Assembly (NCBI RefSeq): GCF_900114705.1
Contig: NZ_FOTW01000029.1
Span: 28,781-92,780 of the forward strand
From: Rugamonas rubra
GTDB taxonomy: Bacteria > Pseudomonadota > Gammaproteobacteria > Burkholderiales > Burkholderiaceae_D
Length of the DNA stretch: 64,000 bases
Reading direction: 5' to 3'
Under the pieces are notes generated by a model that worked only from the letters and a program-made list of their open reading frames with translations, was not told the origin of the DNA and searched no databases. The number at the start of each line of letters is the position of its first letter. Within the stretch, counting starts at the first letter, position 1. Both the position numbers and the translations under genes were made by a program. Of the stretch, positions 1 to 9,232 are shown one piece after another.

Positions 1-2958
1 CTGCCGCTGGAGAAGCAGTTCTCCACCATCGCCGGGCTCAGCCTGATCACCTCCACCAACACCCTCGGCTCGACCTCGCTGACCTTGGAGTTCGACCCCA
101 GCATCGACGTCAACGCCGCCGCCGTCGACGTCCAGGCGGCGCTGCTGCGCGCCCAGCGCGCGCTGCCGCTGGAGATGACCGAGCTGCCGTCCTACCGCAA
201 GGTCAACCCGGCCGACGCGCCGGTGCTGTTCATGGCGATGACCTCGCCGTCGCTGTCGCTGTCCGAGCTGAACGACTACGCCGAGAACCTGATCGCGCCC
301 AGCCTGTCGACCCTGCCCGGCGTGGCCCAGGTGACGGTGAACGGCCAGAAACGTTTCGCCGTGCGCGTGCGCGCCAAGTCCGACATGATGAACGCGCGCA
401 ACCTCTCGCTCGACGAGCTGGCCGCCGCCATCAAATCGGCCAACGCCAACACGCCGCTGGGCGTGCTCGACGGCCCCAACCAGGTGCTGACCATCCAGGG
501 CAACGCCCAGCTGGTGAAGGCGGCCGAGTTCGCCGAGCTGATCGTCGCCACCCGCAACGGCCAGCCGGTGCGGCTGAAGGAGGTCGCCAGCGTCGAGGAC
601 AGCTTCCAGTCCGTCAAGACCGCCGGCAGCTACAACGGCGAACGCTCCATCGTGCTGCTGGTGCAGCGCCAGCCGAACGCCAACACGGTGCAGGTGGTCG
701 ACGGCGTGCGCGGCCTGCTGCCGCGCTTCCAGGCCCAGCTGCCCAGCTCGATCAAGATCAACCTGGTCAACGACCGCTCGGTGTCGATCCGCGAGGCGAT
801 CCACGACGTCAACCTGACGCTGGCGCTGACGGTCGGCCTGGTGGTGCTGGTGATCTTCCTGTTCCTGCACCGCGCCGCCGCCACCTTCATCCCGGCCGTG
901 ACGATGCCGATCTCGCTGCTCGGCGCGCTGGCCCTGCTGTACGCCTTCGGCTACAGCCTGGACAACGTCTCCCTGCTCGGCATCACGCTGGCCGTCGGCC
1001 TGGTGGTCGACGACGCCATCGTCGTGCTGGAGAACATCGTGCGGCACATCGAGATGGGCAAGAAGCCGCTGCAGGCCGCGCTGGTCGGCGCCAAGGAGAT
1101 GGGCTTCACCATCATCTCGATCTCGATCTCGCTGGTGGCCGTGTTCATCCCCATCTTCTTCATGCCCGGCGTGATCGGCCTGCTGTTCCACGAGTTCGCC
1201 GTGGTGGTGGCGCTGTCGATCATGGTCTCGGCGCTCGTCTCGCTGACCCTGGTGCCGATGCTGGCCAGCCGGCTGCTGCCGGCCGGCACCCACCACGCCG
1301 CCGACGAGCCGACCCTGATCGGCCGCTGCTTCGAGGCCGGCTTCACGCGCCTGCGCAACGGCTACGCCCGCAGCCTCGACATCGCGCTGCAACACCGCTA
1401 CATCGTGCTGGCGGTGGCCTTCGCCACCTTCGCGCTGACGGTGTTGTTGTACATCACCATCCCCAAGGGCTTCTTCCCGGAGGAGGACCTGGGCCAGATC
1501 CAGGCCACCACCGAGGCCTCGGAGGACATCTCCTCGGCCGCCTTGCTGGCCTTGCAGGAGCGCGTCGCCGCCGTCATCAAGGCCGACCCGAACGTGCAGG
1601 ACGTCACCTCCTTCGTCGGCGGCGGCAACACCGGCCGCATGTTCCTGGTGCTCAAGCCGCGCGGCGAGCGGGCCAAGATGGCGCAGGTGTTGGACAGCCT
1701 GCGCAAGGCCACCCGCGCCGTGCCCGGCATCGCCGTCTACCTGCGGCCGATCCAGAACCTGCAGCTGGGCGGACGGCAGAGCAAGAGCCGCTACCAGTAC
1801 ACGCTGCAGGCGGTCAGCCCGGACGCGCTGAGCGACTGGGCCGGCAAGTTCACCGAGCGCCTGCGCGCCGACCCGGACTTCCGCGACGTCACCAGCGACT
1901 CGCAGAACCGTGGCCTGCAGGCCTCGCTGAAGATCGACCGCGACAAGGCCAATATGCTCGGCGTGCAGATCGCCGACATCCGCACCGCGCTCTACCTGGC
2001 CTTCGGCGAGCGGCAGATCTCGACCATCTATTCGCCCTCGGCCAGCTACTTCGTGCTGCTCGAGGCGGCCAGCGCCGACCGCCAGTTCGACGACGCGCTG
2101 ACCAAGATCTCGGTGCGCAGCAAGACCGGCGGCCAGCTGGTGCAGCTGTCGAGCTTCGCCACGGTCGAGCGCACCATCGGCCCGACCGCCGTCAACCACC
2201 AGGGCCAGCTGCAGGCGATCACCCTGTCGTTCAACCTGGCGCCGGACGTGCCGCTGGGCGTGGCCACCGCCAAGATCGACAAGATGGGCGCCGAGATGAA
2301 CCTGCCGGCGAGCATCATCACCAACTACGGCGGCGACGCGGCGGTCTTCCAAAGTTCCCAGGGCAGCCAGCTGATTCTGATCATCGCCGCGCTGGGCGTG
2401 ATCTACGTGCTGCTCGGCGTGTTGTATGAGAGCTACATCCACCCGCTGACCATTTTGGCCGGCCTGCCGTCGGCGGCGGTGGGCGCCTTGCTGACCCTGC
2501 GCCTGTTCGGCCTGGACCTGACGATGATCGCCATCATCGGCATCCTGATGCTGATCGGCATCGTCAAGAAGAACGCCATCATGATGATCGACTTCGCCCT
2601 GCACGCCCAGCGCAACGAGGGCATGACGCCGGAGAACGCGATCCGCGAGGCCTGCGTGCTGCGCTTCCGGCCGATCATGATGACCACCATGGCGGCGCTG
2701 ATGGGCGCCTTGCCGATCGCCCTCGGCCTGGGCGCCGGCGCCGAGCTGCGCCAGCCGCTCGGCCTGGCGGTGGTGGGCGGCCTGCTGTTCTCGCAGGTCA
2801 TCACCCTGTACATCACGCCGGTGATCTACCTGTTCCTCGACAAGTACAGCGGCAGCGGCCCGATGTCGGACGAGCAACTGGCGCAGACCGGCCACAACGA
2901 TGATGCCGAGACCCCACACGCGGTCGGCCTGAAAGCGGTGAACACCGCCAAAAGTTGA
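1..2958 (+). CDS. RND multidrug efflux transporter, MdtB/MdtC-like (5' end missing)
   Basis: Inner-membrane proton/drug antiporter of the RND (HAE-1) family that works with a periplasmic adaptor and an outer-membrane channel. The reading frame is already open at base 1; the first visible residues (LPLEKQFSTIAGL) correspond to about residue 55 of the family, so only the N-terminal helix is outside the window. About 985 residues are visible, against roughly 1030 for full proteins. The proton-relay motif VVDDAIVVLEN (TM4, near base 1000) and the TM10 lysine in GIVKKNAIMMIDFA (near base 2560) are intact, so the pump looks functional. Of E. coli relatives MdtB/MdtC fit best, but the exact substrate cannot be read. 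A flavoprotein gene follows after 77 bases. Confidence 0.93.
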   Translation: MPLEKQFSTIAGLSLITSTNTLGSTSLTLEFDPSIDVNAAAVDVQAALLRAQRALPLEMTELPSYRKVNPADAPVLFMAMTSPSLSLSELNDYAENLIAPSLSTLPGVAQVTVNGQKRFAVRVRAKSDMMNARNLSLDELAAAIKSANANTPLGVLDGPNQVLTIQGNAQLVKAAEFAELIVATRNGQPVRLKEVASVEDSFQSVKTAGSYNGERSIVLLVQRQPNANTVQVVDGVRGLLPRFQAQLPSSIKINLVNDRSVSIREAIHDVNLTLALTVGLVVLVIFLFLHRAAATFIPAVTMPISLLGALALLYAFGYSLDNVSLLGITLAVGLVVDDAIVVLENIVRHIEMGKKPLQAALVGAKEMGFTIISISISLVAVFIPIFFMPGVIGLLFHEFAVVVALSIMVSALVSLTLVPMLASRLLPAGTHHAADEPTLIGRCFEAGFTRLRNGYARSLDIALQHRYIVLAVAFATFALTVLLYITIPKGFFPEEDLGQIQATTEASEDISSAALLALQERVAAVIKADPNVQDVTSFVGGGNTGRMFLVLKPRGERAKMAQVLDSLRKATRAVPGIAVYLRPIQNLQLGGRQSKSRYQYTLQAVSPDALSDWAGKFTERLRADPDFRDVTSDSQNRGLQASLKIDRDKANMLGVQIADIRTALYLAFGERQISTIYSPSASYFVLLEAASADRQFDDALTKISVRSKTGGQLVQLSSFATVERTIGPTAVNHQGQLQAITLSFNLAPDVPLGVATAKIDKMGAEMNLPASIITNYGGDAAVFQSSQGSQLILIIAALGVIYVLLGVLYESYIHPLTILAGLPSAAVGALLTLRLFGLDLTMIAIIGILMLIGIVKKNAIMMIDFALHAQRNEGMTPENAIREACVLRFRPIMMTTMAALMGALPIALGLGAGAELRQPLGLAVVGGLLFSQVITLYITPVIYLFLDKYSGSGPMSDEQLAQTGHNDDAETPHAVGLKAVNTAKS

Positions 2959-3035
2959 CCCGTAACAATTCGGTGGTCTGATTGCTTCGTATCATGGGAA
3001 AGGAGCTTTTTCCTTGCGGCATGGAGCAATCAGAG

Positions 3036-5087
3036 ATGAAACGCTACAACATCACCATCGTCGGCATGGGGCCGCGCGGCCTCAGCGTGTTGGAACGCCT
3101 CGCCGCGCACGCCCTTGAACACCAGCTGGCGCTCGACATCAGCCTGGTCGAACCGGGCGAGTGCGGCCAGGGCGTGCATTCGGCGCGCCAGCCGCAGCAC
3201 CTGTTGATCAACACCGTGGCCAGCCAGGTGACGCTGTTCCCGGCGCCCGGCGCGGTGGCGTTGCCGCCGCACTGCGCCACGCCCTCGCTGACCGAATGGG
3301 CGCGGCAGAGCGGCTACCGGCGCGTCGGCGACCAGTACTACCGCATCGGCGCCACCGGCGCCGGCGCCGAGATCGGCGAGGCCGACTACCTGCCGCGCCG
3401 CCTGCTCGGCGAATACCTGACCTGGGGCTACGAGCAGATCCTCGCCAGCCTGCCGCCCAACGTCACCCTGCGCCACCACCGGCTGCGCGCCAACGACATG
3501 TGGCAGCAGCCGGACGGCCGCTGCGCCGTCGAGCTCGACAGCGGCTTCATCCTGATCAGCGACTACGTCTTCCTCACCACCGGCCACAGCAACAACGCCA
3601 TGACCGAGCCGGAGGCCGCCTGCGCCCGCTTCGCCCAGGAGCACGCCCGCCACAACAGCAAGCTGGCCTACATCCGCCACGTCTATCCGCTCGACAAGCT
3701 GGTGCAGATCGACGCCGACGCCCGCGTCGCCGTCCAGGGCCTGGGCCTGACGGCGCACGACGTCATCGCCGAGCTGACGGTGGGACGCGGCGGCCAGTTC
3801 ATCCGCGAGGGGCAGACGCTGCGCTACCAAAAATCCGGCCGCGAGCCGCAGTTGATGCTGTTCTCGCGCAACTGCCTGCCCTTCGCCGCGCGCGGCGTCA
3901 ACCAGAAGGGCCTGGCCGGGCGCCACCGGCCGCACTACTTCACGCCGGACGCCGTCGCCGCCCTGCGCGAGCGGGCCCTGCGCGAGCGCGGCTGCGCCCA
4001 GCTCGACTTCGACCTCGAGCTGCTGCCGCTGCTGCGCCGCGAGATGGGCTATGTCTACCGCGCCACGCTGGACGGCGCCGGCCCCGAGCCGGCCGCCTAC
4101 CAGCTGAGCGAGGAGGAGGGCGCCATCATCGACGTGCTGCTGTTCCCGCTGCGCGGGCGCGAGTTCGCTTCGCTGGCCGAATTCCGCGACTACTTCGACG
4201 ACTGGCTGCGGCGCGACCTGGCCGAGGCGGTGCGCGGCAACGTCGGCAGCGCCGTCAAGGCCGCCACCGACGTGCTGCGCGACGTGCGCGCCACCTGGCA
4301 GGCGGCGCTCGAGCATGCCGGCTTGACGCCGGCCTCGCACCGCAAGTTCCTCAACGTCTACAACCCGGTGATCAACCGCATCTCCTTCGGCCCGCCGCGC
4401 CAGCGCAACGAGCAGTTGCTGGCGCTGCGCGAGGCCGGCATGGTCGACATCGTCTCCGGCCCGGGCGGCAGCGTCGGCTTCGACGACACCGCCGCCTGCT
4501 TCGAACTGCGCACCCGCTTCGCCGGCGGCCACGAGCGGCGCCCCTTCGACGTGCTGGCGGTGGCCCGGCTCGACGTGTTCTCGCCGCAGACCGACGAATC
4601 GGTGTTCATGCAGAACCTGCTGCGGCGCGGCCTGGTGCGGCCCTACTACAACGGCGTGTTCCATCCGGGCGGCATCGACATCGAACCGGGCGGCCGCGTG
4701 CTCGGCGCCGCCGGCCGGCCGCTCGGCAATGTTTGGGCGCTGGGCTACCTGGTCGAGGGCGCGCACTACTACACCCACGCGCTGCCACGGCCGCAACTGG
4801 CCTCGCGCCAGGTGCTCGACGCCGACCGCTGCGTCGGCGCCATGTTCGCCACCATCGCCGCCAACGGCGCCGCCGGCACCAGCAGCGCAGCCGGCGGCGG
4901 CAGCGCCACCACCGCGCGCCCGGTGGTCCGGCGCGAGGCCCACGCCAAGGCGGCCAGCTTCGATCCGCTCGCCACCAGCATCGCCACGCTGCCCATCGTT
5001 CCCGCCGATGCCGACGCCGCCGTCGCGGCCGGCCAGGAGAGCAGCGCCCCCCCCGCCGAGCCGGCCGCGCCGCGCGTCCCCGTGTAA
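3036..5087 (+). CDS. FAD/NAD(P)-binding protein (NAD_binding_9-like)
   Basis: A 683-residue flavoprotein of unknown substrate. It begins with a Rossmann dinucleotide-binding fold: NITIVGMGPRGLSVLERL, where GxGPRG is the typical signature of the FAD/NAD(P)-binding family PF13454. A second conserved patch lies around residues 165-190 (DYVFLTTGHSNN). The last 60 residues are Ala/Pro-rich and probably disordered. The ATG at 3036 was chosen because GGAG lies about 10 bases upstream and the Rossmann strand then starts at residue 4; in-frame ATGs at 2994 and 3021 and a TTG at 2982 are alternatives. The gene follows the efflux pump by 77 bases in the same direction, but a functional tie is only a guess. 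No membrane segments or signal peptide are visible. Confidence 0.8.
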   Translation: MKRYNITIVGMGPRGLSVLERLAAHALEHQLALDISLVEPGECGQGVHSARQPQHLLINTVASQVTLFPAPGAVALPPHCATPSLTEWARQSGYRRVGDQYYRIGATGAGAEIGEADYLPRRLLGEYLTWGYEQILASLPPNVTLRHHRLRANDMWQQPDGRCAVELDSGFILISDYVFLTTGHSNNAMTEPEAACARFAQEHARHNSKLAYIRHVYPLDKLVQIDADARVAVQGLGLTAHDVIAELTVGRGGQFIREGQTLRYQKSGREPQLMLFSRNCLPFAARGVNQKGLAGRHRPHYFTPDAVAALRERALRERGCAQLDFDLELLPLLRREMGYVYRATLDGAGPEPAAYQLSEEEGAIIDVLLFPLRGREFASLAEFRDYFDDWLRRDLAEAVRGNVGSAVKAATDVLRDVRATWQAALEHAGLTPASHRKFLNVYNPVINRISFGPPRQRNEQLLALREAGMVDIVSGPGGSVGFDDTAACFELRTRFAGGHERRPFDVLAVARLDVFSPQTDESVFMQNLLRRGLVRPYYNGVFHPGGIDIEPGGRVLGAAGRPLGNVWALGYLVEGAHYYTHALPRPQLASRQVLDADRCVGAMFATIAANGAAGTSSAAGGGSATTARPVVRREAHAKAASFDPLATSIATLPIVPADADAAVAAGQESSAPPAEPAAPRVPV

Positions 5088-5163
5088 CGCCATTGATACT
5101 CGGCGGATACATACCGTAACATCCCTCAAGGCCGCACTCTAGTAAGCTGTGCTCGCTCAGGTT

Positions 5164-5196
5164 GCCAGACGCCCCCCGCCGGGGGCGGCGTCTGGC
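5164..5196. other. strong GC-rich hairpin between genes
   Basis: Ten-base perfect arms (5164-5173 and 5187-5196), with a C-run pairing to a G-run inside, so almost the whole 33 bases can fold. There is no T-run after it, so it is not a classical intrinsic terminator; it may stabilise the 3' end of the flavoprotein transcript. Confidence 0.5.
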
Positions 5197-5307
5197 CATG
5201 CCTGTCGGAGCGGTTCCCAAAACGGCGGGACTCTGGCACTATGGCCGCATTTTGTAGACTTCGCCCCAAAGAAGGTTCGATTTATTTTGCACGACAATAC
5301 CCATTCA

Positions 5308-6177
5308 ATGTCAGCAGATAGCGAGTACTGCGTGACCTGCGGCCAGAAGCTGCCGCCGCCGGAAGGGTTCGCCTACGGCACACGCAAACCGATGTCGAAT
5401 CGGATCGGCATCGCCATCTCGGTGGGGCTGCACTTGATCGGCGTGCTGTACTACCTGTTCCGGCCGGCCGAGCCCTTCCACCGCACGCCGCCGCCGGGCG
5501 GCGGGCAGATCGTCTACATCGAGCCGCTCAAGCCGAACCAGCCCAAGCTGCCCAAGCAGCAGCCGAAGAAGACCGAGGTGGCCAAGGCCAAGCCGCCGCC
5601 GCAGCAGCGGCAAAAGACCGCGACGATCACGCCGCCGGCCGCCAAGCCGAAACTGGAGACCTACGTGCCGCCGGTTGTGGCGCCGATGCAACCGCCGCCC
5701 GAGCAGGACATGTCGGAAATGATCGCCAAGGCGCGCGCCCGCCGCGCCGCCGCCAACCCGACGCCGGCCGAACCGGCGGCGGAGAGCGACGCCGAGCGCG
5801 GCCTACGCATCGCCAAGGCCAACATCGCCGGCGCCCAGGGCCGCTCGAACGGCGCCGACCGCGACGACACCGGCGGCGTGTTCACCATCCTGAGCCAGAC
5901 CTCGCACAGCGCCGACGTCAAGTTCAAGGGCTGGAACGCCAACTTCAAACGCAACTGGAGCCAGCAGGTGCACGTGGAGCAGGGCGCCGAGCTGGATATC
6001 GAGACGGCCATCGTCAAGCAGATGATCGTGGTGATCCGCAAGGAAAAAACCGACGACTTCCAGTGGGATTCGCACCGCCTCGGCCGCGTCGTCAACATGA
6101 GCGCGCGCAAGGAGGACGAGGCCGAATTGACCGCCTTCCTGATGAAGGAAATGTTTCCCGAACACCGGCGCCGCTGA
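5308..6177 (+). CDS. TonB-like single-span membrane protein with N-terminal CxxC
   Basis: A 289-residue protein built like an energy-transducing TonB relative. It has a short cytoplasmic head with CVTCG (a half zinc-ribbon, residues 8-12), one membrane span (about residues 33-51, IGIAISVGLHLIGVLYYLF), a long Pro/Lys/Gln-rich periplasmic stretch (60-135), then a folded C-terminal domain. The C-terminal domain is not a recognisable TonB_C fold and no exbB/exbD lies nearby, so a role in outer-membrane energy transfer is only inferred from architecture. The ATG at 5308 is taken; a TTG at 5287 with GAAGG 11 bases upstream would add seven residues. The secreted hydrolase starts 42 bases downstream, so the two probably share a transcript. 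Confidence 0.75.
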   Translation: MSADSEYCVTCGQKLPPPEGFAYGTRKPMSNRIGIAISVGLHLIGVLYYLFRPAEPFHRTPPPGGGQIVYIEPLKPNQPKLPKQQPKKTEVAKAKPPPQQRQKTATITPPAAKPKLETYVPPVVAPMQPPPEQDMSEMIAKARARRAAANPTPAEPAAESDAERGLRIAKANIAGAQGRSNGADRDDTGGVFTILSQTSHSADVKFKGWNANFKRNWSQQVHVEQGAELDIETAIVKQMIVVIRKEKTDDFQWDSHRLGRVVNMSARKEDEAELTAFLMKEMFPEHRRR

Positions 6178-6219
6178 CCGTCGGGCGCGGCCGCCATCGA
6201 CCATTTGATTGGAGCACGC

Positions 6220-7053
6220 ATGAAGCGGACCGCCTATTTGCTAGCCTTGTGTTTGACCTTGTTGGGTGCCCAGCCGGCGCCGGCCGGCGCAGCCGCGCCG
6301 GTCCCCGCCGACCAGGCCGCAGCGGCCGCGCCGCCGCCCGGCAGCGTGATGCAGGTCGCCTCGCGCGGCAGCAGCGTGCCGGTCTACGCGGTGTGGAACG
6401 AGCATGCCGTCGCCACGCTGGTGCTGTTTTCGGGTGGTAACGGCGGCTACGGCAAGATCGGTGCCGACGGCTGGCCCTCCAGCCAAAACTTCCTGATCCG
6501 TTCGGCCAAGCTGTTCGCCGCCCAGCCCGTCAACGTGGTGCTGGTCGGCCTGGCGCCGGACTTGCGCGAGCTCGACGGCCGCGCCCGCATCGGCGAGCAG
6601 CATGCGCAGGACAACCAGGCCATCTTCAAGATGGTCAAGGCGCGCAGTTCGGCGCCGCTGTGGCTGCTCGGCACCAGCATGGGGACTATCTCGGTGGCCT
6701 CGGCGGCGATCCGCGACAGCGTCGTCGGCGACCTGGCCGGCATCGTGCTCAGCTCCTCGGTGACCGCCTACCGGGTCGAGGGCGCCGTGCCGAGCCAGCT
6801 GCTGGAGTTGATCCACGTGCCGGTGCTGGTGGTGCACCACCAGCGCGACGCCTGCAAGATCTGCGCGCCGCACGAGGCGCAGTACCTGGCCGCGCGGCTG
6901 CCCAACGCGCCGTTCAAGAAGGTGGTGCTGGTCGACGGCGGCGGCCAGCCCAGCGGCGACGCCTGCGGCGCGCTGGACTACCACGGCTACATCGGCATGG
7001 AGCAACAGGTGGTCGATTTGATGACGGCCTGGCTGCGCCGGCCGGCTGATTGA
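6220..7053 (+). CDS. secreted alpha/beta hydrolase
   Basis: A 277-residue exported hydrolase of unknown substrate. The signal peptide is clear: MKRTAYLLALCLTLLG followed by Ala-rich residues. The nucleophile elbow is GTSMG around Ser153 (LLGTSMGTISVASA), and HHQRDA plus the C-terminal CGALDYHGY supply plausible acid and His residues of the triad. Paired cysteines (DACKICAPH and DACGALD) suggest disulfides, consistent with a periplasmic location. The ATG at 6220 was chosen over one at 6205 because GGAG sits five bases upstream and the signal peptide then starts properly. It lies 42 bases after the TonB-like gene and converges on hemB across a bidirectional terminator. Confidence 0.8.
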   Translation: MKRTAYLLALCLTLLGAQPAPAGAAAPVPADQAAAAAPPPGSVMQVASRGSSVPVYAVWNEHAVATLVLFSGGNGGYGKIGADGWPSSQNFLIRSAKLFAAQPVNVVLVGLAPDLRELDGRARIGEQHAQDNQAIFKMVKARSSAPLWLLGTSMGTISVASAAIRDSVVGDLAGIVLSSSVTAYRVEGAVPSQLLELIHVPVLVVHHQRDACKICAPHEAQYLAARLPNAPFKKVVLVDGGGQPSGDACGALDYHGYIGMEQQVVDLMTAWLRRPAD

Positions 7054-7106
7054 GGCGATCCCGGCGGTGGCTGGGGTCGTTCACGGAGCGCACCGGCGCA
7101 AAACCT

Positions 7107-7133
7107 AGGGTCAGACCCTCAGGGTCTGACCCT
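7107..7133. repeat. REP-like palindrome, copy 1 of the AGGGTCAGACCCT family
   Basis: Two 13-base arms (7107-7119 and 7121-7133) pair around a single C; each arm is itself palindromic about its centre. The left flank (CACCGGCGCAAAACCT) matches the flank of the copy at 55424-55450 read on the other strand, so this is a dispersed intergenic element, not a local terminator. Confidence 0.75.
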
Positions 7134-7156
7134 GTCCCGGCGTCACCGGCGTCGCC

Positions 7157-7194
7157 AAAAAAACAGGGCGAACCCGCGAAGGTTCGCCCTGTTT
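7157..7194. terminator. intrinsic terminator between convergent genes
   Basis: A perfect 14-base stem (7161-7174 with 7181-7194) and a six-base loop. The A-run at 7157-7163 gives a U-run on the minus strand, so it is best for hemB; on the plus strand it ends in GTTTG and would be weaker for the hydrolase. Confidence 0.85.
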
Positions 7195-7215
7195 GTCTCC
7201 GCCGGCGGAGGCCGC

Positions 7216-8232
7216 CTAGGCGCGCGCCTTGAGCAGGCGCGCCACGTCGAGCGCGAAGTAGGTCAGCACGGCGTCGGCGCCGGCGCGCTTGAACGACAGC
7301 ATCGCCTCCATCATCACCTTGTCGTGGTCCAGCCAGCCGTTTTGCGCGGCCGCCTTGATCATCGCGTACTCGCCGCTGACCTGGTAGGCGAAGGTCGGCA
7401 CCTTGAACTCGTCCTTGACGCGGCGCACGATGTCCAGATACGGCATGCCGGGCTTGACCATCACCATGTCGGCGCCCTCGGCCAGGTCGAGGCCGACCTC
7501 GCGCAAGGCCTCGTCGCTGTTGGCCGGGTCCATCTGGTAGGTGTTCTTGTCGCCCTTGCCCAGGTTCTTGGCCGAGCCGACCGCGTCGCGGAAGGGGCCG
7601 TAGAAGGCCGAGGCGTACTTGGCCGAGTAGGCCATGATGCGGGTGTGGATCAGGCCGTGCTCCTCCAGCGCGGCGCGCACCGCGCCGATGCGTCCGTCCA
7701 TCATGTCCGACGGCGCCACCACGTCGACGCCGGCCTGGGCCTGGGTCAGCGCCTGGCGCACCAGCATGTCGGTGGTGACGTCGTTGATGACGTAGCCGTT
7801 GTCGTCGATCAGGCCGTCCTGGCCGTGGCTGGTGTACGGGTCGAGCGCGACGTCGGTCAGGATGCCCAGGTCGGGGAAGGCCTGCTTGAGGGCGCGCACG
7901 GCGCGCGGCACCAGGCCGTCGGGGTTGGTCGCCTCGATGCCGTCGGGGGTCTTCTTGGCCGCGTCGATGACCGGGAACAAGGCCAGCACAGGGATGCCCA
8001 GCGCCACACATTCCTCCGCCACCTTCAACAACAGGTCCACCGAAACCCGCTCGACGCCCGGCATCGACAGCACCGGCTCGCGCTGGTTGACGCCGTCGAG
8101 GATGAAGACCGGATAGATCAGGTCGGCTGCCGTGACGTTGTTCTCGCGCATCAGCGCGCGCGAGAACGGGTCGCGGCGCATGCGGCGCATGCGGATGGCG
8201 GGGAATTGGGCGGAAACGTGTGGTGTGTGCAT
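7216..8232 (-). CDS. hemB: porphobilinogen synthase (delta-aminolevulinic acid dehydratase)
   Basis: Joins two 5-aminolevulinate molecules to porphobilinogen, the first common pyrrole of heme synthesis, in the cytoplasm. The 338-residue length is normal. The two Schiff-base lysines are visible at K205 (AYSAKYASAFYGPFRD) and K260 (VMVKPGMPYLD). The metal-site segment reads DVALDPYTSHGQDG with no cysteines, which is the Mg-dependent Pseudomonas-like class rather than the zinc class. The ATG at 8232 is preferred; a TTG 15 bases upstream is weaker. Neighbours engB and the cytochrome c/heme maturation genes make a heme-related setting, though engB upstream is a ribosome GTPase. Confidence 0.97.
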   Translation of the reverse strand: MHTPHVSAQFPAIRMRRMRRDPFSRALMRENNVTAADLIYPVFILDGVNQREPVLSMPGVERVSVDLLLKVAEECVALGIPVLALFPVIDAAKKTPDGIEATNPDGLVPRAVRALKQAFPDLGILTDVALDPYTSHGQDGLIDDNGYVINDVTTDMLVRQALTQAQAGVDVVAPSDMMDGRIGAVRAALEEHGLIHTRIMAYSAKYASAFYGPFRDAVGSAKNLGKGDKNTYQMDPANSDEALREVGLDLAEGADMVMVKPGMPYLDIVRRVKDEFKVPTFAYQVSGEYAMIKAAAQNGWLDHDKVMMEAMLSFKRAGADAVLTYFALDVARLLKARA

Positions 8233-8259
8233 CGCTGGAAATTCCAATACTAAAAAAGT

Positions 8260-9051
8260 TTAGGTTTTGTCGCTGCCGATATCCTTTTGGGTATCGGTGC
8301 CGCCTGCGTCGGCGCCGTCGTCCGCTGCGGACTTCGGCTCGACATCGTCCTCCATCTCGATCAGGGCCACCTGGGCGGCGGCCGCCTCGACGCCGATGCC
8401 GGCCAGTTCGACGATCTTGTCGTTGGCCTCCTCGATGCCGATGCGCTTGAGGGCGGAGAACAGTTGCACGGTGAAGGGGAAGCCGACGCCGTCCTCGTCG
8501 ACATAGCTGTCGAGCTTGGCCTTGGTCTGGCGCAGCACGTTGACCGACTCGTTGCGGTTGAGCTTGTCGACCTTGGTCAGGATGCAGTGGATCGGCTTGC
8601 CGGTGGGGGCGAACCATTCGAGCATCTGGATGTCGAGGTCGGTGAACGGGCGGCGCGAGTCCATGATCAGGATCAGCGCGGCGAGCTGTTCGCGCCGCTG
8701 CACATAGTCGCCCAGCAGGCGTTGCCAGTGCAGTTTGGCCGAACCGGACACCTCGGCGTAGCCGTAGCCGGGCAAGTCGACCAGCAGGCACTCGATCTCC
8801 TCGACGATGGTGGCGTCCTTGCGGTGCTGGGCGATGTGCGCGCCGCCGATCGAGAAGTAGTTGATATGCTGGGTGCGGCCGGGGGTCTTGGAGGCGAACG
8901 CCAAGCCTTTCTGGTTGCACAAAATGTTGATGGCGGTCGATTTGCCGGCGTTGGAGCGACCTGCAAAGGCGATTTCCGGCACCGTGGTGTCGGGGAGGTC
9001 ACGCAGTTGGTTGACGGTCGTGAAGAAGCGGGCTTGCCAGAGTTTGGACAT
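8260..9051 (-). CDS. engB: ribosome biogenesis GTP-binding protein EngB (YsxC/YihA)
   Basis: Essential cytoplasmic GTPase for assembly of the large ribosomal subunit. GTPase motifs appear in order: G1 GRSNAGKS (residues 31-38), G2 in GRTQHINYF, G3 DLPGYGYAE, G4 TKVDKLNR. Length is 263 residues, longer than the usual 200-210 because of an acidic C-terminal tail (EDDVEPKSAADDG). The ATG at 9051 gives the typical MSKLWQARFF start; no good ribosome site is seen there, and a TTG at 9108 would add 19 atypical residues. hemB follows after 27 bases. The divergent neighbour is cytochrome c4, an arrangement usual in betaproteobacteria. Confidence 0.95.
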   Translation of the reverse strand: MSKLWQARFFTTVNQLRDLPDTTVPEIAFAGRSNAGKSTAINILCNQKGLAFASKTPGRTQHINYFSIGGAHIAQHRKDATIVEEIECLLVDLPGYGYAEVSGSAKLHWQRLLGDYVQRREQLAALILIMDSRRPFTDLDIQMLEWFAPTGKPIHCILTKVDKLNRNESVNVLRQTKAKLDSYVDEDGVGFPFTVQLFSALKRIGIEEANDKIVELAGIGVEAAAAQVALIEMEDDVEPKSAADDGADAGGTDTQKDIGSDKT

Positions 9052-9232
9052 GGGATAGGTAGATATTGCAACAAAAGGGGGCGAAAACGCCAGGAAGCTA
9101 TTGTACAATAAGGGGTTACGAATTGTTGCTACGCATATTTTTGATGCTTCAGCGCCGAATTGATGCTTTTGCGGCTGCCGCAGGCGAGCAATGTTCGACC
9201 TCTAATTTATTGACTAGTCTCAGGGTGTCTGA

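Noticed and set aside
9100..9109. ATTGTACAAT palindrome before engB as an FNR or LexA site
   Set aside because: Too short and lacks either consensus; more likely part of a -10 region on the minus strand.
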